From Candidatus Desantisbacteria bacterium CG1_02_49_89 (lineage in GTDB: Bacteria > Desantisbacteria > UBA1551), in the NCBI GenBank assembly GCA_001871075.1, contig MNUP01000128.1, forward strand, positions 1 through 43,315: a stretch of DNA of 43,315 nucleotides, written 5' to 3'. Each line of letters opens with the position of its first letter. Position 1 is the first letter of the stretch. Positions 36,843 to 43,315 of the stretch are shown in pieces. The translations under genes and the position numbers were made by a program. The notes beneath the pieces are model-generated. The model saw only the letters and a program-made list of their open reading frames with translations. It searched no databases and was not told the DNA's origin.

Positions 36843-38542
36843 TTATTGCCTTTCTTTTCCTTCTGCATTTTCAGGATGTCGCCGAGGGTAAACGTATCTT
36901 TTTCCTGGGTGTTTATGAAAGTGCTAACCTCGGCCTTTTCCTGGTCAACCGTGAATCCTTTCAGGCTGAGTTCCACTTTCTTGTCCTTGGGGCTGACCCC
37001 GATAACCTTAACATCAAGTTCCTGGCCCAGAGAAACAACGTCGGAAGGTTTTTCGATGAATTTCGTGCTCAGCTCGGAAACATGGATAAACCCATCTATC
37101 TCCGCTTCAGCGTCCAGCTGGACTACAACCCCGTAAGTGTCTATTTTGGTGACCTTGCCCTTAACGTGCATCCCCCTCCGGAAATCGTCCCACGGGGAAT
37201 GCTCCAGCTGTTTCATGCCCAGCGCTATTTTCTTCGTTTCCCTGTCCACCCGCAGCACGACAGCATCTATGTCCTTGCCTTTTATGAGCAGCTCGGACGG
37301 ATGCTTCAGTTTCTTTGTCCAGGAAATGTCCTTTATCCTCAAAAGCCCATCAACTCCGTTGTCTATCTTGACGAACGCGCCGTACGAGGTAAGTTTCACC
37401 ACCCTGCCTTTCACTTTCGTGCCCGGAGGGTATTTTTCGCTCGCTATCACCCAGGGATCAGGCAGTATCTGCTTCAGGCCCAGGCCCAGCTTTCTCTCTT
37501 CCTTGTTCAGGGTGAGCACCTGGAACTCAACGGTATCCCCTTCTTTGAATATTTCCGAGGGAGATTTCGCCGCGCGGTCCCACGTGAGATCTTCCAGCCT
37601 TGCAAGCCCCTCGATGCCTTCCTCAAGCTCCACGAATGCGCCGAACGGGGCGATCTTCACGACCTTGCCCTTGATCTTCTGGCCGACAGCGTACTTGCCG
37701 GCAATGCCTTCCCACGGGTCGGGCTTCAGCTGTTTCAGGCCCAGCGCTATCTTCCCGGTCCCCTTGTCGAAATCCAGGACGATCGTCTTGACCTTCTGAC
37801 CGACCGTCACGACTTCCTCGGGTTTTTTCCTGCCCCAGCTGAGATCGTTAAGCCGGACCAGGCCGTCTATGCCGCCTATATCCACAAATGCACCAAACGG
37901 CGCAAGGGTCTTGACCGTGCCCTCGCATATCTCGCCGACCCTCAGCGACATGAAAAGCCTTTCCTTCTGCTTTTCCTTACGCTCCTCAAGCAGCACCCTG
38001 CGGGAAAACACAACGTTGTGCGTTTTCTGGTCGATCTCCAAAACCTTGAGCTCTAAGATCTTACCTATGTATTCCCGGGTGTTGGTAACCTTATCGATGT
38101 CAACCGCGGAAAAAGGAAGGAAACCCCTGATGGCGTCCACCTCGACCGTGAAACCCGCCACCTTGCCGTCATTCGTCTTCCTCTCGGAAATGATCTTTCC
38201 CTCGATAACGCTCTTAGCCTGATAAGCATCCTGGATCTTCTTCCAGCCCTGTATTATAAGGGCTTTTTCGTGGGAGAGCAGAAGCCTTCCGGCTTCGTCC
38301 TCCCTGTTCAGAAAAAGCACCTCGATCTCGTCGCCCGGCTTTACGGCAGCCGCGCCCTTCCTTCCTTTCCTTCTGAACTCCGCCAAGGGAAGGACGCCCT
38401 CTGACTTGAAACCGACGTCCACGATCACTTCCTTGGTATCCACATAGACAACCTTGCCCATTATGATGCTGCCTTCTTTGATTGTCTTGACCCTTCCCAG
38501 AGTCTCCTCGTACTCCCTCTTCATGTCTTCCATCTTTTCCAT
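36839..38542 (-). CDS. rpsA: 30S ribosomal protein S1
   Basis: 567 aa with multiple S1 motifs (GTVKTLAPFGAFVDIGGIDGLVRLNDLSW, GKVVKIAPFGAFVELEEGIEGLARLEDLTW, GRVVKLTSYGAFVKIDNGVDGLLRIKDISW). Confidence 0.95.
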   Translation of the reverse strand: MEKMEDMKREYEETLGRVKTIKEGSIIMGKVVYVDTKEVIVDVGFKSEGVLPLAEFRRKGRKGAAAVKPGDEIEVLFLNREDEAGRLLLSHEKALIIQGWKKIQDAYQAKSVIEGKIISERKTNDGKVAGFTVEVDAIRGFLPFSAVDIDKVTNTREYIGKILELKVLEIDQKTHNVVFSRRVLLEERKEKQKERLFMSLRVGEICEGTVKTLAPFGAFVDIGGIDGLVRLNDLSWGRKKPEEVVTVGQKVKTIVLDFDKGTGKIALGLKQLKPDPWEGIAGKYAVGQKIKGKVVKIAPFGAFVELEEGIEGLARLEDLTWDRAAKSPSEIFKEGDTVEFQVLTLNKEERKLGLGLKQILPDPWVIASEKYPPGTKVKGRVVKLTSYGAFVKIDNGVDGLLRIKDISWTKKLKHPSELLIKGKDIDAVVLRVDRETKKIALGMKQLEHSPWDDFRRGMHVKGKVTKIDTYGVVVQLDAEAEIDGFIHVSELSTKFIEKPSDVVSLGQELDVKVIGVSPKDKKVELSLKGFTVDQEKAEVSTFINTQEKDTFTLGDILKMQKEKKGNK

Positions 38543-38615
38543 TTACCTGTCTTCTAAACCTCCCTGGCCGTAAGGCCGTTTCCGTGCCCGCATTCCAAAA
38601 AGCCTGCCGACAAAA

Positions 38616-39539
38616 TTACGCGCATCCCTCGCAGTGCTGCCGCCGGCAACGCGGGTCACGGATCTTCTCCACCAGCTCCCTTATCGAGACGTCCGGCGTA
38701 GAAGTTCCCGAAACAACGCCAACCCCTGACCGTTGATGCGGACCGCAACCCCTGTCCCCGCGCTTAAGGACTTTCCTTAAAGCGCTGAGGACCCTTGTAC
38801 CGCGCCCAAGCTCGCCTGCCGACTCTATGTGGAAAGCAGGGACCTTTTTCCTGCAGAGTTCGAACAGGCGGCGTGTATTGGCGCTGTTGCGCCCGCCCAC
38901 TACTATCATCGCGCACACCTTTCCCGCCAGATCCACAGCTTCCTTCTGGCGGTCCAGGGTGTGAACGCATAGGGTATTGCAGACTTTGAGTTCGGAGCTC
39001 TTCCCGAGCAGGACCGCCACTATGTCCCTGAACCTGGACAGCGACTCCGTTGTCTGGGCGATCACTCCGATCTTTTTCCTGTAAGGCAGGGATCTGCGAA
39101 GGTCCGCGGCACGGTTCACCACCGTGCCGGCCCTGCCGATCCTGCCGATTATTCCCTTTATTTCCGGGTGGAACTTTTCCCCGACGATAATGACGTGGTA
39201 ATTGTCCGCCGCGAGCCCGGACGCTATCTTCTGGCTCCTCAGCACGTAAGGGCAGGTCGCGTCTAAAATTTTCGCGCCCCTTTTACGGGCCGCTCCGACA
39301 ACCGCGGGCGCAAGCCCGTGGGACGGGATCACGAATATGCCCCTGCCCGCGTAAGCCGCGGATGTTATGACCTTCACGCCCCGTTTTTGAAGGTCCCTTA
39401 CCACCGGGGGGTTATGTATAAGGGGACCAAGCGTGTAAATGGTCTTGCCCGGATTCTCCTTAAGCGCCTTAAGAGTAAGCGAGAGAGCCCTTTTCACCCC
39501 GAAACAAAACCCGATATTTTTTGCTAGTTTTATCCTCAT
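38616..39539 (-). CDS. ispH: 4-hydroxy-3-methylbut-2-enyl diphosphate reductase
   Basis: KNIGFCFGVKRALSLTLKAL, TLGPLIHNPPVVRDLQKRGVKVI, IPSHGLAP, DATCPYV, VGGRNSANTRRLFELC. Confidence 0.95.
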   Translation of the reverse strand: MRIKLAKNIGFCFGVKRALSLTLKALKENPGKTIYTLGPLIHNPPVVRDLQKRGVKVITSAAYAGRGIFVIPSHGLAPAVVGAARKRGAKILDATCPYVLRSQKIASGLAADNYHVIIVGEKFHPEIKGIIGRIGRAGTVVNRAADLRRSLPYRKKIGVIAQTTESLSRFRDIVAVLLGKSSELKVCNTLCVHTLDRQKEAVDLAGKVCAMIVVGGRNSANTRRLFELCRKKVPAFHIESAGELGRGTRVLSALRKVLKRGDRGCGPHQRSGVGVVSGTSTPDVSIRELVEKIRDPRCRRQHCEGCA

Positions 39540-39583
39540 ATGAATGATTACGGTGATTATTAACTAATGATTACGGTGATTAT

Positions 39584-40228
39584 TTAAGTTTCAGCGAATA
39601 GGGAGCGCATGGCTGACTGGACCTCCGCGGTGATCAGGTCGTAGGTCTGCCTGCATCCGGGCATTTTGAAATATTTTTCAAGTTCCGGGGGCCTGCCGAA
39701 CCTTACGGTAATTTTGCGGGGCAGGATCATCTTTGAGCCTTTGGGCATTACCTTTTCAGAGCCCCTTATTACCGCGGGCACTACCCTGACCTTCGCCATG
39801 TATATGATAAACCCGGTGCCGGATTTTATTTCCTGTATATGGCTGCCGTCGCCCCGGGTGCCTTCAGGGAAGAACAGGACCGGCTCACCCTTTTCCAGGA
39901 ACGATATCGCCAGCCTTATCGCGGTCCTGTCAACAGTGCCGCGGTTGAGCGGAAAGGCGCCGAAAAAAACTATAAGCCACCTGAAAAGAACGTTCCTGAA
40001 GAGCTCTCTCTTCGCCATGTAGCGGAATTCGCGGTGGTACGCTAAACCCATGAGCACAGGGTCCATATTGCTATTATGGTTGGCAGCGAATATGAGCGGC
40101 TCGTTCCGTGGTATGTTTTCACTGCCGATCACATCCATATTGAAATATATCCTGCAGATAATCCTTAAGAAAAAATGCAGGATCGTAAATGAAACCCGCC
40201 TTATGTGCGCCTTCTCGGTTCTTATCAT
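39584..40228 (-). CDS. plsC: 1-acyl-sn-glycerol-3-phosphate acyltransferase
   Basis: NHNSNMDPVL (HX4D) and FFPEGTRGDG motifs. Confidence 0.92.
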   Translation of the reverse strand: MIRTEKAHIRRVSFTILHFFLRIICRIYFNMDVIGSENIPRNEPLIFAANHNSNMDPVLMGLAYHREFRYMAKRELFRNVLFRWLIVFFGAFPLNRGTVDRTAIRLAISFLEKGEPVLFFPEGTRGDGSHIQEIKSGTGFIIYMAKVRVVPAVIRGSEKVMPKGSKMILPRKITVRFGRPPELEKYFKMPGCRQTYDLITAEVQSAMRSLFAET

Positions 40229-40333
40229 ATAATACCGATTACGGTGATTTTTTTAATGATGATTACGGTGATTATTTTAAATTAATTCCTTGCTGTTGAT
40301 TCATAATTCATAACTCATAATTCATAATTGATT

Positions 40334-40993
40334 TTACTCATGGCTCATGACTGCTTCAAGGAGGCGGCGCGCGACTTCCGCGATCTTCATCCTTGTGGTG
40401 TCTACCAGGACCGCGTCGTCCGCTTTTCTGAGCGGGGCTATCTTCCTTGTGCTGTCCATCCTGTCCCTTTCCAGGGTTTCTCTTAAGACCTTGCCGAAGC
40501 TGTCCGGGAAACCTTTTTTCTTCAGCTCTTTGTGCCTGCGCCTGGCGCGCTCTTTGGGAGAAGCAACCAGGAAAAATTTCCTGTCAGCAGAAGGGAATAC
40601 AACGGTGCCTATATCCCTGCCCTCTGCGACGATCCCGCCTTTCCCGCCCATTTTCCTCTGCAGGACCTTCATCCTCGCCCTGACGCCCGGAACAACGGAT
40701 ACGTAGTGAGTATTCCTGCTCACCTCCGGGTCCCTTATCCTGCCGGACACATCCCTGCCGTCAAGGAATACCTTCCTGTCCCTGAGAGAGATCCTGGTCC
40801 TTGCGGCAAGCAAGGCAAGCGCCCTGCCGCTTTTCATATCGGTTCCCTTTTCCATTGCCTTCAGGGTGAGAGCGCGGTACATTGCGCCCGTGTCCAGGTA
40901 AAGGTAACCGAGTCTTGCGGCAACAAGCTTTGCCGCCGTGCTTTTACCCGAGCCCGCGGGGCCGTCGATAGCGATCACTAGTTTTTTTTGCAT
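40334..40993 (-). CDS. cmk: Cytidylate kinase
   Basis: VIAIDGPAGSGKSTAAKLVAARLGYLYLDTGAMYRALTL; GRDIGTVVFPSADRKFFLVASPKERARRR. Confidence 0.96.
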   Translation of the reverse strand: MQKKLVIAIDGPAGSGKSTAAKLVAARLGYLYLDTGAMYRALTLKAMEKGTDMKSGRALALLAARTRISLRDRKVFLDGRDVSGRIRDPEVSRNTHYVSVVPGVRARMKVLQRKMGGKGGIVAEGRDIGTVVFPSADRKFFLVASPKERARRRHKELKKKGFPDSFGKVLRETLERDRMDSTRKIAPLRKADDAVLVDTTRMKIAEVARRLLEAVMSHE

Positions 40994-41177
40994 ATGATTA
41001 CGGTGATTATACTAATTAACCACAGAGGACACAGAGACACAGAGAAATATCTGGCTTTGGCAAATAATTAATAACTACCTTTTTAACCACGAATTTACAC
41101 GAATTTACACGAATTTGCACGAATTTCAACTCTGTAAACTTTATAAACTATATAAACTTTGTAAACTGAATTTTGAT

Positions 41178-42035
41178 TTAGGTCTTAAAGACCGCGTCGC
41201 GGGATCTTTTGGCTGAATCGAGTATCCTGGCCAGAGAAGCGCCGTTACCGCTCTTTATGAGGCCTTCTATCCTGAGTATTTCGGACCTGAATTTCTTAAG
41301 GGCTTTCAGCACGCCCGCGCGGTTGGAAACGAATATGTCCCTCCACATCCCGCCTGAGCTGGAAGCGACCCTTGTCGTATCCCTGAACCCGCCCGCAATG
41401 AACCTTTGCGCGCCTTCCGCGCCCAGGGCTGACCGCACAAGCGCCACGGCAACAAGATGCGGCAGGTGGCTTGTAAGCCCCAGGACTTCGTCGTGTTTTG
41501 CGGGGCTTAACAGCTCCACGCTTGCACCCGCGCTCTCCCACATCCTTTTAACCGCGGCAAGCGCCTTACGGTCTGTTCCGGGAACAGGCGTAAGCACGCA
41601 GACCGTTCCGATAAAAAGGTTTGATCTCGCGTTTGCCACGCCGCCAAGCTGAGAACCGGCAAGCGGGTGACCGCCCACGAAACCAATTCCGTTCGGGAAA
41701 CGCGGTTTTATTTTATCTGCGACAAGGGCCTTTTTGGTGCTGCCCGTATCGGTGATCACGCAGCCCTTTTTCAGGAAAGGCAGGATCCTGCTGACGATCC
41801 CCTGTATAACGCCGACAGGCGCGGCTATCACGATGATATCCGCATCCCTTACGCCGGCCCTGAGATCAGTTGTGCAGCTGTCAACCGCGCCAAGCCTCAC
41901 GGCTTTCCTCAGCCTCGCCCTGTTCCTTCCGACGCCGGTAACCCCGGACGCCGCTTTCTTTTTTCTTAGCGCCATTCCAAGGGAACCGCCGATCAGGCCC
42001 ACCCCGATAATACTTATATTTCCGAGTTTTTTCAT
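41178..42035 (-). CDS. tyrA: Prephenate dehydrogenase
   Basis: ISIIGVGLIGGSLGMALRKKK, ADIIVIAAPVGVI, VGGHPLAGSQLGGVANARSNLFIG. Start adjusted to MKKLGN. Confidence 0.92.
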   Translation of the reverse strand: MKKLGNISIIGVGLIGGSLGMALRKKKAASGVTGVGRNRARLRKAVRLGAVDSCTTDLRAGVRDADIIVIAAPVGVIQGIVSRILPFLKKGCVITDTGSTKKALVADKIKPRFPNGIGFVGGHPLAGSQLGGVANARSNLFIGTVCVLTPVPGTDRKALAAVKRMWESAGASVELLSPAKHDEVLGLTSHLPHLVAVALVRSALGAEGAQRFIAGGFRDTTRVASSSGGMWRDIFVSNRAGVLKALKKFRSEILRIEGLIKSGNGASLARILDSAKRSRDAVFKT

Positions 42036-42379
42036 CTTATTAGCCACAGAGGACACAGAGAGATACTATTTTACCACGAAAGCACGAAAAAATACATTTT
42101 TGGCTTTGACAAATGACTAAAGACTGCCTTTTAACCACGAATTTCCACTAATTCCCACGAATTACAGACTATGTAAACTTGTAAACTCTATAAACTATGT
42201 AAACTGCTCCAAAGACTACCACGGAAGCGCGGAAGGACGGAAACACGGAGTAATCTTTGGCTTAGACCCAGAAACCTTTAATCCATTAAACCTTTAAACA
42301 AATACATAACTACTTCATAACCACGAATTTCCACGAATTTAACTTTTAACTTTTAACTTTCAACTTTCAACTTATTTTA

Positions 42380-43075
42380 TCACGCTCCCCTGCGCTTAAG
42401 GATCGCTTCAGCCAGCGTGAAATCCTCGGGATAGGTGATCTTTATGTTTTCCTCGGAACCCGAGACTATCTTCACCTCGTGCGGCAGTCTTTCAACAACG
42501 CTTGAATCGTCGCTCCCGACAAAACCGTCCTTCCTGGCCTTGTCATACGCCTTTATTATCACGGCGCGCTTGAAACACTGCGGGGTCTGCACGGACCAGA
42601 GTTTTGACCTGTCAATGGTCTGCTCTACGAACATTTTCTTGTTACCCAGCTTTACGGTGTCCTTCACAGGCACGGCCGGCACAGCTGCCCCGCACCTGAC
42701 CGCTTCCTCCATGCACAGGCTCACAAGCCCGGCTGTCGCAAGCGGGCGGACGCTGTCGTGTATCAGGATTATGTCTATGTCCTTCGCGGTCTTCAGCAGC
42801 CCGCTGTAAACCGAGTCCTGCCTGAACCTGCCGCCCGGCACAACCGCCTTCACCTTCCCGTATTTATGCCGCTTGGCGATGCTGCGGCAGAAACCCATCC
42901 TGTCATCCGGCGCCACTATCACCACATCCCTTATGCCCGCGAGGTTCTCAAAAAGCTCAAGCGACCAGCATATCACGGGCTTGCCGCCCAGCATCAGGAA
43001 CTGCTTGTAGGAATCCTTCTCATCGGAAAATCTCTTGCCCTTTCCCGCAGCTACGATTATCGCGCACGCTTTCAT
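42380..43075 (-). CDS. ispD: 2-C-methyl-D-erythritol 4-phosphate cytidylyltransferase
   Basis: MKACAIIVAAGKGKRF ... ILIHDSVRPLATAGLV ... WSVQTPQCFKRAVI. Track start at 43174 rejected because the extension is repeat DNA. Confidence 0.93.
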   Translation of the reverse strand: MKACAIIVAAGKGKRFSDEKDSYKQFLMLGGKPVICWSLELFENLAGIRDVVIVAPDDRMGFCRSIAKRHKYGKVKAVVPGGRFRQDSVYSGLLKTAKDIDIILIHDSVRPLATAGLVSLCMEEAVRCGAAVPAVPVKDTVKLGNKKMFVEQTIDRSKLWSVQTPQCFKRAVIIKAYDKARKDGFVGSDDSSVVERLPHEVKIVSGSEENIKITYPEDFTLAEAILKRRGA

Positions 43076-43106
43076 ATCACCCCCAAACAGATCCTGGATC
43101 CTGGAT

Positions 43107-43278
43107 ACTAGTGTGGTGTCACATAAATCCCTTGACATTTGATTCTGCTTTGAGTTGTCATTGCGAGCGACCAAAGGGAGCGTGGCAATCTCGATTTTTA
43201 GGTCGAGATTGCTTCGTCGTTAACACTCCTCGCAATGACAGCCCAAATGTAAAGATCTGTTAGAGACACTACACTAGT
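43107..43278. mobile_element. MITE-like element with imperfect ~34-bp TIRs
   Basis: Left ACTAGTGTGGTGTCACATAAATCCCTTGACATTT; right end reverse complement ACTAGTGTAGTGTCTCTAACAGATCTTTACATTT. No ORF. Contains a nested ATTGCGAG...CTCGCAAT palindrome. Confidence 0.75.
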
Positions 43279-43315
43279 GTGGTGTCACATAAATCCCTTG
43301 ACATTTGATTCTGCT
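43273..43315. repeat. Second left end of the MITE-like element, cut by the window edge
   Basis: 43 bp identical to 43107-43149, sharing the ACTAGT of the previous right end. Confidence 0.85.

Noticed and set aside
36846-38222. Long plus-strand ORFs opposite rpsA
   Set aside because: Antisense shadow ORFs in a GC-rich conserved gene; no recognisable domain.
40994-41177. Missing aroA between tyrA and cmk as a gene-loss signal
   Set aside because: Operon order varies among bacteria and aroA may be elsewhere; the gap holds only intergenic repeats.

Overview
This 43.3-kb window looks bacterial, and nearly all credible genes are on the minus strand. It falls into four blocks. (1) 1-9 kb is an accessory, repeat-rich region. 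It holds a partial secreted protein, a RelE-like/RHH toxin-antitoxin pair, two AlbA_2/RecG-like genes, one RhuM-Fic gene, and decayed copies of both families. (2) About 9.8-29.7 kb is an envelope-type cluster: DUF4159 x2 domains, DUF5107-TPR, MoxR AAA+ ATPase, DUF58, BatA-like VWA, VWA membrane protein, DUF4175-like protein and PKD/TPR protein. It is interrupted by a RAYT transposase element and an AbrB-type toxin-antitoxin pair. (3) About 30-36.8 kb is a sugar-alcohol/2-oxoacid block: E2, E1-beta and E1-alpha dehydrogenase subunits, MDR dehydrogenase, fructose-6-P aldolase/transaldolase and mannitol-1-P dehydrogenase. (4) 36.8-43.1 kb is housekeeping: rpsA, ispH, plsC, cmk, tyrA and ispD. The most striking signals are: several families of dispersed hairpin repeats, including one inserted in frame in an AlbA_2 gene and probably one in the E2 gene; hairpin repeats carrying a second repeat nested in the loop; an in-frame TAG in an otherwise intact BatA-like gene; a RAYT bounded by perfect 26-bp inverted repeats; a MITE-like element at the right edge; and a RhuM plus AlbA_2 gene pair present twice. 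All homology calls come from reading motifs by eye, with no database search. The lineage (perhaps Omnitrophota-like) is only a guess.
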